A DNA stretch of 64,000 nt from Vibrio sp. Of7-15 (GTDB lineage: Bacteria; Pseudomonadota; Gammaproteobacteria; Enterobacterales; Vibrionaceae): positions 310,001 to 374,000 of the forward strand of contig NZ_JAKRGH010000001.1 in assembly GCF_022347565.1 (NCBI RefSeq), given 5' to 3'. This document shows positions 7,513 to 15,651 of this stretch, one piece after another. How positions within the stretch are numbered: the stretch's first letter is position 1; each line of letters begins with the position of its first letter. The position numbers and the translations under genes were made by a program. Below the pieces are notes generated by a model that saw only the letters and a program-made list of their open reading frames with translations, was not told the origin of the DNA and did no database searches.

Positions 7513-8652
7513 TTATAAGATGCTTTCCTCACGGTTTGTATTTAGGCGTTTATTGCGAAAATGCCAGCAACTGCCAAAGCCCAGTAAAAGTAACAAGATG
7601 CTTTCAGGCTCAGGGACAATGGCCGCAACGGCTTCTAATGCGTTAATGTTTTCCGTTTCAGTGCCAAACGTACCCATTATGTCGAAAGCGGTATCCCATG
7701 TATGGCCGCCGTGCACTAAGAAGCTAGCGGCACCGCCAATGGCTCTATCCCAAATAAAAATCTCACCACCATCAAAGGCGACTCCGGGTCCAGCGGGGGA
7801 TAAGGTTAGGGGATCAATACTCCACATGATTTTTTCGCCGTGAGTCATCATGGCATCAAGGTCCATTTCATCTTCAAGTAGTCCTAAATCGGTAGGGCTT
7901 AGGCCATATAAACCACCAATCGCCATGGCGAGTTCCGATACTGAAAAGGCGGTAGAGCTGGTGCCCGTTGTGGGATCATAATCAAAGACGGCGACACGAC
8001 CACCAAGAGCGGCATCGATGACAGGGTCAAATTCAAGTGAATATCGATTGGCGTCGTCAGCAAGGTCTGGGCCCCATACTTCAAGGCCGTCCACATCCAT
8101 TACATTGGTTACGGGTGTTCCTACACCATCAAGAGCAATGTCTTTGTCGGCATCAATATCAATCTCAGGGCCCGTTGCCCAAATTCCGCCTGTTGTTGGC
8201 CCTGCTCCTGATGTTGGGTCTTCGTAGTAAATTTTTCGATCAGCATCGGTTGAGAATAATAGCCAAACGAGATCGCTGGTGACTTCATCGAATAAGAGAT
8301 CGTGATTGTTAGCAAGGCCATCCACTTCTCGATCTTCGCTGTCACTGTAATTGGCGATACGTGAACCGCTGTAGTCGAAGGTATCGACTCTACCACCACT
8401 ACCATCCCAGCGTAGGTTTTGTTCTGGATCTAATGTGGAGGTTGGTTGAGTGTCATTCACATCGTAATGATTAGAATACTCTTTACCCATGGTACTGGAA
8501 GGGGAGGGGAGCATACAGCCAGGGCTTTTGTGATCAAAACAAGGAATATCTCGTGGACCTGGTGCAAAAGGTGTGGCTGAAGTTGTGGCACTCATTAATA
8601 GAAGGACAGGTGTAAACAATAACGCTGTCACTGAGTTGTTGAGGGAAGACAT
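7513..8652 (-). CDS. PEP-CTERM sorting domain-containing protein
   Basis: A 379-aa exported protein. It has an N-terminal signal peptide (ends near ATTSATP). The C terminus has the tripartite exosortase signal: VPEPES from residue 346, a short hydrophobic stretch (ILLLLLGFGS), and a basic end (HFRNKR). Such proteins are processed by an exosortase in the inner membrane and sent to the surface or extracellular matrix. The body is acidic and rich in Asp and Gly, with no catalytic domain I can name. A sigma-54 promoter lies directly upstream, and a PrsK/PrsR two-component system is encoded at 20.0-23.5 kb. No exosortase gene is in the window. Confidence 0.88.
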   Translation of the reverse strand: MSSLNNSVTALLFTPVLLLMSATTSATPFAPGPRDIPCFDHKSPGCMLPSPSSTMGKEYSNHYDVNDTQPTSTLDPEQNLRWDGSGGRVDTFDYSGSRIANYSDSEDREVDGLANNHDLLFDEVTSDLVWLLFSTDADRKIYYEDPTSGAGPTTGGIWATGPEIDIDADKDIALDGVGTPVTNVMDVDGLEVWGPDLADDANRYSLEFDPVIDAALGGRVAVFDYDPTTGTSSTAFSVSELAMAIGGLYGLSPTDLGLLEDEMDLDAMMTHGEKIMWSIDPLTLSPAGPGVAFDGGEIFIWDRAIGGAASFLVHGGHTWDTAFDIMGTFGTETENINALEAVAAIVPEPESILLLLLGFGSCWHFRNKRLNTNREESIL

Positions 8653-8689
8653 TGTGTTATCCGCTTTGTTATAAGGTAATTGAGATAAC

Positions 8690-8704
8690 GCAATAGTGGT
8701 GCCA
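8690..8704 (-). promoter_or_regulatory. sigma-54 (-24/-12) promoter
   Basis: On the minus strand the sequence is TGGCACCACTATTGC. It matches the RpoN consensus TGGCAC-N5-TTGC, with GG and GC separated by exactly 10 bases. The -12 element is about 40 bp upstream of the PEP-CTERM start codon. Transcription would need an AAA+ activator such as PrsR. Confidence 0.85.
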
Positions 8705-8977
8705 TGAGTATGATATTTAATCAGCTAATCTTACGGCATTAAATGTAGCCTTTAATCAAAGAGTTATATTTTTAGATACGAAAAGTGTACAGAAGGTGTC
8801 AGTTTTTTTGGGCATAACTGTAAAAAACGGATGAAGTGGCGATAACTGCTTCATTTTATCTTCGACATCGAATGTACTAATAAATTAGTCATTTAGGTCT
8901 GGAAAAATACATATTAGACACAAATAGTCCTTTTTATCTGGCTTTGGAAGTGTAAAAAATACTGACGCTAACTTTTT

Positions 8978-9015
8978 CCTCTTTATGTTGAATGTCGGCT
9001 TTCAACATAAAGAGG
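8978..9015. repeat. 15-bp perfect inverted repeat
   Basis: CCTCTTTATGTTGAA (8978-8992) and its exact reverse complement (9001-9015) flank an 8-base loop, about 40 bp beyond the upp stop codon. No T-run follows on either strand. It may end the uracil operon or be a regulator-binding or RNA element. Confidence 0.6.
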
Positions 9016-9053
9016 AGAGGCTTCTGCTGTTATTATTGAGACTGTTCTTGTCT

Positions 9054-9683
9054 CTAGGTTTGCAGTTTGTAGAGTCGGTCTCCGGCATCACCAATACCAG
9101 GAAGTAAGTAACCATCGTCGGTGAAAGCGCGTTCTTGGCAAATCGTAATAATTTCAACATCTGGATGGAAGTGATGAACCTTGTTTACTCCCTCTTTTGA
9201 AACCAGCACACAGATCATTTTAATGCTTCCAACATTGTACTGTTTTAATCTGTCTAAACAGGCAATGGCGGTATCACCAGTGGCTAATAGTGGATCAGCT
9301 AGGATGACTGAGCGACCTGTCGGTTCATCGGGTAGGCGAAAGTAGTACTCCACGGTATTTTGAGTAAATTTGTCTCGGTAAATGCCAATATGGCCGACGG
9401 AAGCGAAGGGCAGGATGTTTAAAATGCCATCTATCATGGCGTTGCCTGCTCGCATAATGGAGACCACCATAGGTTCTTCGTTGACTACTTTTCCTTGGGT
9501 TTTTTCTAAGGGTGTTTCGATATCGATGGTGGTGACAGGTAAGTCTTTTGTGCATTCATAAGCGAGTAGTCCGCTCATTTCATTAAGTAAGCTTCTAAAC
9601 TCACTGGACTTCGTTTCTTTTTTACGAAGGATCGTAAGCTTATGTTGTAAAATAGGATGCTCAATGATGGTGAGTTTCGTCAT
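9054..9683 (-). CDS. upp: uracil phosphoribosyltransferase
   Basis: UPRT, 209 aa, converts uracil and PRPP to UMP. Visible features are MRAGNAM in the N-terminal half, the PRPP-binding loop ILADPLLATGDTA, and the uracil-binding C terminus GYLLPGIGDAGDRLY. GGAGAG precedes the ATG by 8 bases. It is the last gene of a four-gene minus-strand unit with DUF1688 and a GTP cyclohydrolase II-like gene, so it probably feeds the URC uracil-degradation route (URC6 role) as well as salvage. A second UPRT-like gene is the first gene of the same unit. Confidence 0.92.
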   Translation of the reverse strand: MTKLTIIEHPILQHKLTILRKKETKSSEFRSLLNEMSGLLAYECTKDLPVTTIDIETPLEKTQGKVVNEEPMVVSIMRAGNAMIDGILNILPFASVGHIGIYRDKFTQNTVEYYFRLPDEPTGRSVILADPLLATGDTAIACLDRLKQYNVGSIKMICVLVSKEGVNKVHHFHPDVEIITICQERAFTDDGYLLPGIGDAGDRLYKLQT

Positions 9684-9718
9684 TATTCTTCTCTCCTATG
9701 TCTGCCTTTTAAATAGAA

Positions 9719-10945
9719 TTAAAAAACAGTGCCGTCACTGGCTAAAATAAGGGGTGGCTCTCCGTTGGGCCTATTTTCTCGTGCGGCTTTTCTTCCTGCC
9801 CACCACGTCCCCCCTTCGAGTACTTTTGCTAATGGAAATTCAGTTTCATTACGGTGTAATTTAGCTCGAATCTGCTCTGCAATTTTATCGAGTAACACAA
9901 TGGTTAATGCTCGCCACTCAATAATTAACGCGCTGTTTGGCTGGTGGGGTGTGGAGAGCATTGCTTCATCCTTGAGTGTGAGTAATCCCTTATCTAATAA
10001 CAGTCCGCCATTACGGTATTCGGCGAGGCCAGTTAGGCATTCGACACCACTGACAGAGTTCCCCGCCTCGGTAATGGGTTCAATGAGCGAATAGGTGAGC
10101 CATTGAGACAGTTTATGGAATGGAATGAGAGAATTAATGGTATCTGGTGAGCCAAGCAGCGGATGGTGCCATACATCACCCAAGTTGGTTTGGTTTAATG
10201 TGATGCGGCTTGGCCAAATGGGGCCGAGTTCTTTGAGTAGTATTTGTAGAATATGTTCGGCTTTAAAGTGGTTTCCGTGAGCTGAGAGCAAAGCATCTAA
10301 AAGGTTTCCTGGTCTTTGTTCAGAAAAAACAGGCGATTGCTGTAAGCACTTTCCTAAAGATTTAAGAAGGTGAACTCGGCCGCTAACCCCAATTAAGGGA
10401 TTATTGTTTGTCACTTGAAACCCTGCTTCTAATTGATGCTCTGTTACCTTGATAAGGGCTTGGGCATCAACTTGGAACTTATTGTGAATGTTAGATGAGA
10501 AAGCGCCGTTTAAAAACATCTCTAAGCTGGCAATGGCAAGCCCTTCGGAACGAGAGAAATGCTGCTGGCTGCGGTCTTCATAGAATGTCCATTGTTCGCC
10601 AGCTCCTGCATCTAATAAAACAGAAACGATTGCTAAGTCAATTTTAGAGCGTGCTTTTTCAATAGGGGATAGATGGCTTAGTGCTTGGTTGAGTGGTGTT
10701 AACCGATCAATGTTACCAACTTGAAAATGCCCCCAGCGCGAGTGAAAAGGTATGTTTAAGTCAGGATAATTTTGCTCGATGACGGCCAGTACGTAGTCAC
10801 ATACGGCATCGAGCTGGGTGATATTAACAGTAAAATGCCCTTTTCCTTCGAGTGTGAGCGCATAAAGCCGGTAAGCGCGCTCACGAATCGCTTGCGGGGA
10901 CAGTAAGTAGTCGATGTCTTTGTTGGTGGCTGAGTGTATTGTCAT
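9719..10945 (-). CDS. URC4/urg3 family protein (DUF1688), uracil catabolism
   Basis: A 408-aa protein of the DUF1688 family, called URC4 in the yeast Lachancea kluyveri and urg3 in Aspergillus, where it is needed for uracil catabolism by the URC pathway. Recognisable blocks include SRWGHFQVGNIDR, LDAGAGEQWTFYED, SEGLAIASLEMFLNGAFS, and the C-terminal GGTWWAGRKAARENRPNG. Its chemistry is not settled. The start overlaps the preceding URC1-like gene by 4 bp, so the two are translationally coupled. It is predicted cytosolic, and the length agrees with the family. Confidence 0.88.
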   Translation of the reverse strand: MTIHSATNKDIDYLLSPQAIRERAYRLYALTLEGKGHFTVNITQLDAVCDYVLAVIEQNYPDLNIPFHSRWGHFQVGNIDRLTPLNQALSHLSPIEKARSKIDLAIVSVLLDAGAGEQWTFYEDRSQQHFSRSEGLAIASLEMFLNGAFSSNIHNKFQVDAQALIKVTEHQLEAGFQVTNNNPLIGVSGRVHLLKSLGKCLQQSPVFSEQRPGNLLDALLSAHGNHFKAEHILQILLKELGPIWPSRITLNQTNLGDVWHHPLLGSPDTINSLIPFHKLSQWLTYSLIEPITEAGNSVSGVECLTGLAEYRNGGLLLDKGLLTLKDEAMLSTPHQPNSALIIEWRALTIVLLDKIAEQIRAKLHRNETEFPLAKVLEGGTWWAGRKAARENRPNGEPPLILASDGTVF

Positions 10946-12195
10946 TCCAGATCCCGCCCTTTAACGTTGGTGAGATCATCCCCTTCAAGCACTTCATCAT
11001 CTGTGAAGTATCCTGCGGCTTTTTTCGCTTCTATTTCAACTTGAGCATCGGCTGGAATTAGCTCATCAGGAATGGAAACGCGATGGAGCACTTTGATACC
11101 TGATTTAACAATGGCGTTGTATTTCATGTTGCTCATGGAAACCAGATGATCGATTTTTTGAATACCAAACCAATGTAAAACATCAGGCATGAACTCTTGA
11201 AATCTCGCGTCTTGCACGCCTGCAACACATTCGGTTCGATGAAAGTAGGTTGCTGCACTGTCGCCGCCTTTTTGGCGTTTTCGAGCGTTATAAACCAATA
11301 ATTTGGTTACTTCCCCCAAAGCTCGGCCTTCTTTTCTAAAGTATACGATTAATCCAACTCCGCCATTTTGAGCGGTTCTAACGGCTTCTTCTATGCCATG
11401 CATCAGGTAGGGTCGGCAGGTACAAATGTCAGAGCCAAAGACATCGGAGCCATTGCATTCGTCGTGAACGCGGCAGGTTAGCTCTTTATCTGGATTGGCG
11501 AGGTCTTCCATATTGCCAAATATGTAAGCGGTGGTACTGCCTATTGGGGGCAGTAAAATCTTAATATCAGGGCGAGTGACAAGTTCTGGGAACATGCCTC
11601 CGGTTTCTTGGAAAAGAATGTTTCTAAGTTCACCTTCATCAATGCCAAATCGTTTGGAAATTCCCGGTAAGTACCACACTGGCTCAATGGCTACTTTGGT
11701 AACAAAAATGTCTTTGTTGTCTTGTAAGATTTTTCCATCGGGTTTCAAGCGGCCTTTTTCCATGGCATCGTAGATTTCTGGCAAGGTTAAGTGTGCTTGA
11801 GTAATGGCGATGGTGGGTTGAATGTTATACCCTTCTTTTAAGTAATTATGGAAAACATGATTAACACTGGCTCCCCATGGATCGAGAGAAATGATTTTGT
11901 CAGGGGACAACCACGACTCTTTTGGTTGGCATTGAACCGTAGGGCTTGTGTTCGTGAGATCTGGAATGTGAGTTTGTGGGAAAGAGCCCGATGCGATAGA
12001 TAAAGCGCGATAGACAGTGTAGCTGCCACTGTGAGATCCAATGGCATTTCTGTTTTCTTTACTGGAAATGGTCGCAATCACGGGGCCGCGTTGTAGAGCA
12101 TTTTTCGCTCCCCAATCGATGGGTAATGATTGATTGCAAGTCTGATTCGCATGAGAGGTTAACACAACATGCGATGATCGTTGATATTCACTCAT
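10942..12195 (-). CDS. GTP cyclohydrolase II-like URC1 protein, uracil catabolism
   Basis: A 417-aa protein with a RibA-like GTP cyclohydrolase II domain in its C-terminal half. The zinc-binding cysteines are seen in HDECNGSDVFGSDICTCRPY, and the substrate loop reads YFRKEGRALGE where RibA has a RQEGRNIGL-type loop. A family-specific N-terminal domain of about 190 residues precedes it. Together with DUF1688 next door, this marks URC1/urg1, which acts on the uracil-derived nucleotide rather than making riboflavin. AAGGA lies 8 bases before the ATG. There are no riboflavin genes nearby, which supports the catabolic assignment. Confidence 0.87.
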   Translation of the reverse strand: MSEYQRSSHVVLTSHANQTCNQSLPIDWGAKNALQRGPVIATISSKENRNAIGSHSGSYTVYRALSIASGSFPQTHIPDLTNTSPTVQCQPKESWLSPDKIISLDPWGASVNHVFHNYLKEGYNIQPTIAITQAHLTLPEIYDAMEKGRLKPDGKILQDNKDIFVTKVAIEPVWYLPGISKRFGIDEGELRNILFQETGGMFPELVTRPDIKILLPPIGSTTAYIFGNMEDLANPDKELTCRVHDECNGSDVFGSDICTCRPYLMHGIEEAVRTAQNGGVGLIVYFRKEGRALGEVTKLLVYNARKRQKGGDSAATYFHRTECVAGVQDARFQEFMPDVLHWFGIQKIDHLVSMSNMKYNAIVKSGIKVLHRVSIPDELIPADAQVEIEAKKAAGYFTDDEVLEGDDLTNVKGRDLE

Positions 12196-12219
12196 ATCAC
12201 ATTCCTTCCATTGAATGAA

Positions 12220-12894
12220 TTAAGTGCCGAAATACCGATCCCCAAAGTCACCGCATCCGGGAACAATGTATTTTTGGTCATCTAAAATAGGATCGACAAC
12301 CTCGACATTAATTGTTACTTCAGGGTATGCCCCATGTACTTTCTGGACGCCTTCTAAAGCCGCAAAGATGGATACGATCTCTACCTGTTTTAAATCAAAA
12401 CCGTGTTGTTGGAGCATCTTTAAGCTGTAGCACATGGTGCCTGCTGTGGCGATCATCGGTTCTAAAATGATCAGTTTTGCATCCGCAGCGTATTCTCTGG
12501 GTACTTTGAATAAATAAGGCTCTGGCTGAGCGGTAGCTTCGTTTCTTTTTACACCAATGGAGCACAATCGAGACTGTTCAATTCGAGCCATAAACACAGG
12601 AAGTAGACTCAACCCTGCTCGAAAAATCGGGGCTAAGATCACTTCACGATTTGACCAGTTTGGAGCCATGTCGTCCGCGATTAGCTCAAATAACTTGTCG
12701 GCACTGTGTCGAAAGTGCGTATATGGGCGCTCTCGATCGCGCAATTGCTCTAATCTTTCGTACCTTTCATGGATCACAGGAGTGCTAGTATGTGGGATCT
12801 CTTTTTGAAAACAATGGACATTATCAGGCAGTACCATGTCAGCGAGAGAAGGTGGCTGAGTTGAACCTAAATTGGAGTGAGACATATTTGACAT
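12220..12894 (-). CDS. uracil phosphoribosyltransferase-like protein, first gene of the URC operon
   Basis: A 224-aa phosphoribosyltransferase of the UPRT group. The N-terminal half carries PIFRAGLSLLPVFM, and the C terminus has YIVPGCGDFGDRYFG, the uracil-recognition loop. The PRPP loop reads ILEPMIATAGTM, with Glu and Ala where classical UPRTs have Asp and Gly, so activity or specificity may differ from the upp product at the other end of the operon. TAGGAG precedes the ATG at 12894. It lies 24 bp upstream of the URC1-like gene. It could use a modified pyrimidine, or be the catabolic enzyme while the other UPRT serves salvage. Confidence 0.82.
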   Translation of the reverse strand: MSNMSHSNLGSTQPPSLADMVLPDNVHCFQKEIPHTSTPVIHERYERLEQLRDRERPYTHFRHSADKLFELIADDMAPNWSNREVILAPIFRAGLSLLPVFMARIEQSRLCSIGVKRNEATAQPEPYLFKVPREYAADAKLIILEPMIATAGTMCYSLKMLQQHGFDLKQVEIVSIFAALEGVQKVHGAYPEVTINVEVVDPILDDQKYIVPGCGDFGDRYFGT

Positions 12895-13053
12895 GAAGTA
12901 CTCCTACTTATTGAAATGGAAAGAATTAGATTAAGTTAATAATTAACCTTAGTATCGGAAAAGCCATCAGAGAAAATGGATGTTTAATGATTAAAGCATA
13001 GCTCACCCTACATAAAAGAACGTAGAGTGGGCTTTGGAAGGCTTTAAAAAGGG

Positions 13054-13797
13054 CTAGTGCGACGGTAAGGCGAGTTTTTTCTCAATGAAGCGGACGCATT
13101 GAGAAACAACAAGAATAAGAACTAAATATTCCAAAACGAGGAAGGTATAAATTTCAAGTGGTAAGTATTCGTTTACGACCAATTCATTGGCACGACGAGT
13201 GAGATCGCTAAGGCCTATCACACTCACCAGTGATGACATCTTTAAAATATAAACAAACTGATTGCCCAGTGGCGGCAAAATGCGACGTAGAGCTTGCGGT
13301 AAAATAACCAGTCGCATCTTTTGCCAATAGTTTAGCCCTAGGGATTCTGCTGCTTCATGCTGCCCTTGTGAAATAGACTGAATGCCACCGCGAAATACCT
13401 CTGCCATGAATGCACTTTCTGCAATGGTTAAAGCAATCACCCCTGCCCAAAAATGATTCAATGAAATATCCATTAATGTTGGTAAACCGTAATACACCCA
13501 AAGTAAAAGGACCAGCACAGGAATAGAACGGATTATTTCAACATAGATACGGTTAAGGGCGCGAAGAGCTTTGTTGTCAGACAAGGCGGGTAGAGCAACA
13601 AATAACCCAATCAGCATGGCAAGCAGCATACTGAGTAAGGAAATAGTCAGAGTGTCTTTAAAGCCAGCGACCAGAAAGGCAATGTTGGTTGCCCCTTGCT
13701 CTGTGGTTGGATCCAGTACATACCAACCCCATTCATAGTTGGTGCATCCGGTCAGTAGTAACGCGATTAAGAGTATGGTGAACTGTCTGAAAAACAA
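13054..13797 (-). CDS. polar amino acid-type ABC transporter permease
   Basis: A 247-aa inner-membrane permease of the HisM/GlnP class with about five membrane segments. The EAA loop that docks the ATPase is clear: HEAAESLGLNYWQKMRLVIL followed by P. The N terminus is odd: LLIALLLTGCTNYEW resembles a lipobox. The reading frame begins with TTG at 13797, supported by AAAGGG 7 bases upstream; no in-frame ATG precedes the first hydrophobic stretch. A binding protein is encoded divergently 97 bp away. No second permease or ATPase gene is adjacent, so it must borrow an ATPase or form homodimers with one encoded elsewhere. Confidence 0.85.
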   Translation of the reverse strand: MFFRQFTILLIALLLTGCTNYEWGWYVLDPTTEQGATNIAFLVAGFKDTLTISLLSMLLAMLIGLFVALPALSDNKALRALNRIYVEIIRSIPVLVLLLWVYYGLPTLMDISLNHFWAGVIALTIAESAFMAEVFRGGIQSISQGQHEAAESLGLNYWQKMRLVILPQALRRILPPLGNQFVYILKMSSLVSVIGLSDLTRRANELVVNEYLPLEIYTFLVLEYLVLILVVSQCVRFIEKKLALPSH

Positions 13798-13894
13798 AAC
13801 TAACCCTTTAAATTAACTAAAATAATTAACGTTCTGATGCTATGTTATTAGCGGTTTTTTTGCAAAGTTTGTTTATATGATTTAAGGAAGAATA

Positions 13895-14680
13895 ATGAAA
13901 ATAAAAAGTTGGCTATTGGGGTCTTTAATTGCTTTAACATCGATTTCAACGGCGATGGCTGCGACACAAAGCCGTCTACATCAAATTTTAGATAGCGGGG
14001 AGCTACGAGTGGGTACAACGGGAGATTGGAACCCAATGACCATGAAAAATCCAGCGACGAATAGCTATCGTGGCTTTGATATTGATGTGACGACAGAGCT
14101 AGCAAAAGACTTAGGTGTGAAAGTAACCTATGTTGCAACGGATTGGAAAACGCTAGTTAGCGGTGTAACGGCGAATAAATACGACATTACAGGCAGCGCG
14201 TCATTGAATATGTCTCGTGCGAAGGTGGCGGGATATAGCCAGCCGTATTTTTATTTGGCATTTGTGCCAGTAGTACAGAAAAAAGATTTGGAAAAGTATT
14301 CAGAATGGAGCGACTTTGATAAAGCTGAAGTAACGGTTGCGGCAACGTTGGGTACGGTTCAAGAAAAAATGGTGAAAGAGTTTTTCCCAAATGCGAACCA
14401 TAAAGTTATTGAAGCCCCAGCTCGTGATTTTCAGGAGTTATTGGCGCGCCGTGCTGATGTTTCTGTAACCTCGAATGTGGAAGCGGCTACGTTGGTTGAG
14501 AAGTTCTCTAAGTTGGCTATTGTGCCCGTTAAAGAGCCTCGCCGCCCGACGCCAATTTCGATGCTGCTTCCTCAAGATGATCAAGTTTGGATCAACTATG
14601 TAAATCATTGGGTAGAATTGAAAAAAACACAGGGCTTTTTTAAAGAAACCGCAAAGAAATGGGGCTTAACTAGCCTGTAA
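13895..14680 (+). CDS. periplasmic substrate-binding protein (SBP_bac_3 family, cyclohexadienyl-dehydratase-like)
   Basis: A 261-aa periplasmic binding protein with a clear Sec signal peptide ending in AMAA. The mature part starts with LHQILDSGELRVGTTGDWNP and YRGFDIDVTTELAKDL, typical of SBP_bac_3 proteins, including those annotated as cyclohexadienyl dehydratase. The substrate could be a polar amino acid or small organic acid; it cannot be fixed from sequence. AAGGAAG precedes the ATG. It is divergent from the matching permease gene, and the shared 97-bp region likely coordinates both. Confidence 0.85.
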   Translation: MKIKSWLLGSLIALTSISTAMAATQSRLHQILDSGELRVGTTGDWNPMTMKNPATNSYRGFDIDVTTELAKDLGVKVTYVATDWKTLVSGVTANKYDITGSASLNMSRAKVAGYSQPYFYLAFVPVVQKKDLEKYSEWSDFDKAEVTVAATLGTVQEKMVKEFFPNANHKVIEAPARDFQELLARRADVSVTSNVEAATLVEKFSKLAIVPVKEPRRPTPISMLLPQDDQVWINYVNHWVELKKTQGFFKETAKKWGLTSL

Positions 14681-14752
14681 TTGCATTTTTCATCATGGCG
14701 TAAGTGGTTATAATATGCTGCTTAGAAATGGCTTTTTTTAAAGGTATAAATC

Positions 14753-15286
14753 ATGACCAAGGCAAAAATTGGTATTGTGACAGTAAGCGATCGTGCAAGT
14801 GCAGGTGTGTATGAAGACATTTCAGGCCAAGCGATTATTGCTACGTTGAATGAGTATCTGACTTCAGAGTGGGAGCCTGTGTACGAGGTGATCCCTGATG
14901 AACAAGATGTGATTGAAGCAACATTGATCAAAATGGCAGACGAGCAAGGTTGTAGCCTGATCGTGACTACTGGTGGAACGGGGCCTGCAAAGCGCGATGT
15001 GACTCCAGAAGCGACGGAAGCTGTGTGTGATCGTATGATGCCAGGCTTTGGCGAGCTGATGCGTGCTGAGTCCTTGAAGTTTGTACCGACCGCGATTTTA
15101 TCTCGTCAAACGGCGGGTTTGCGTAAAGACAGTTTGATTGTGAATTTGCCAGGTAAACCAAAATCTATTCGTGAATGTTTAGATGCGGTTTTCCCTGCAA
15201 TCCCATATTGCATTGATCTTATGGAAGGGCCATTTCTTGAATGCGATGAAGCCGTGATCAAACCATTTCGCCCGAAAGCGAAATAA
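14753..15286 (+). CDS. mog: molybdopterin adenylyltransferase
   Basis: MogA-type enzyme, 177 aa, adenylates molybdopterin before MoeA inserts molybdate, in the cytosol. The fold is recognised by IGIVTVSDRASAGVYEDISG, the nucleotide loop VTTGGTGPAKRDVTPEAT, and INLPGKP-like VNLPGKPKSIRECLDAVFPA. Length and start (AAAGG upstream) are normal. It stands alone, ended by a strong terminator; no other molybdenum-cofactor gene is in the window. Confidence 0.93.
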   Translation: MTKAKIGIVTVSDRASAGVYEDISGQAIIATLNEYLTSEWEPVYEVIPDEQDVIEATLIKMADEQGCSLIVTTGGTGPAKRDVTPEATEAVCDRMMPGFGELMRAESLKFVPTAILSRQTAGLRKDSLIVNLPGKPKSIRECLDAVFPAIPYCIDLMEGPFLECDEAVIKPFRPKAK

Positions 15287-15320
15287 TAAATACCTAACGT
15301 ATTGAATTGATGTAGATAAT

Positions 15321-15355
15321 AGAGAAAGGGAAGGCGCATTGCCTTCCCTTTTCTA
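15321..15355 (+). terminator. strong intrinsic terminator after mog
   Basis: AGAAAGGGAAGGC (15323-15335) pairs with GCCTTCCCTTTTCT (15341-15354) around a GCATT loop. The T-rich 3' arm supports termination on the plus strand. Confidence 0.85.
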
Positions 15356-15469
15356 TAGTGCAAGCGAAGTATTGCGTTGGTTTCCTTTACTTCATTGAGC
15401 AAAGGTAGTTATACGTTGCGATGTTGTGCTTTGTTACAAACGATTACATCTAAAAAAGCCTTTCATAAA

Positions 15470-15485
15470 TGTGATCTAGATCATT
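15470..15485. promoter_or_regulatory. CRP/FNR-like palindromic site
   Basis: TGTGATCTAGATCATT matches the CRP consensus TGTGA-N6-TCACA at 8 of 10 positions and contains the perfect palindrome TGATCTAGATCA. It lies in a roughly 300-bp AT-rich stretch (15356-15651) between mog and the convergent M48 gene, with no convincing gene after it. Confidence 0.5.
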
Positions 15486-15651
15486 TTTTATGTTTTTTGA
15501 AGAGAAATATGTGTATTTCGTCTGATCCCGCTGGTTTATATCACGTAATCAACATAAATATTCAATTTAAATTGGATTCCTAGTTTATAAATTCGCGTAA
15601 CGTTTATATCTCTGGATATTTGGCTTTTTTCTTCAAGTATTTTGGTTATCG

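Noticed and set aside
7424-7843. 139-aa plus-strand frame overlapping the PEP-CTERM gene
   Set aside because: It is antisense to a well-supported PEP-CTERM gene, has no domain, and its low-complexity composition follows from the other strand.
9729-10094. 121-aa plus-strand frame opposite the DUF1688 gene
   Set aside because: Shadow of a conserved gene; Ser/Pro-rich with no family resemblance.
15377-15583. 68-aa plus-strand frame in the mog-M48 gap
   Set aside because: No ribosome site and no coherent structure; it runs across the CRP-like site and seems to be chance.
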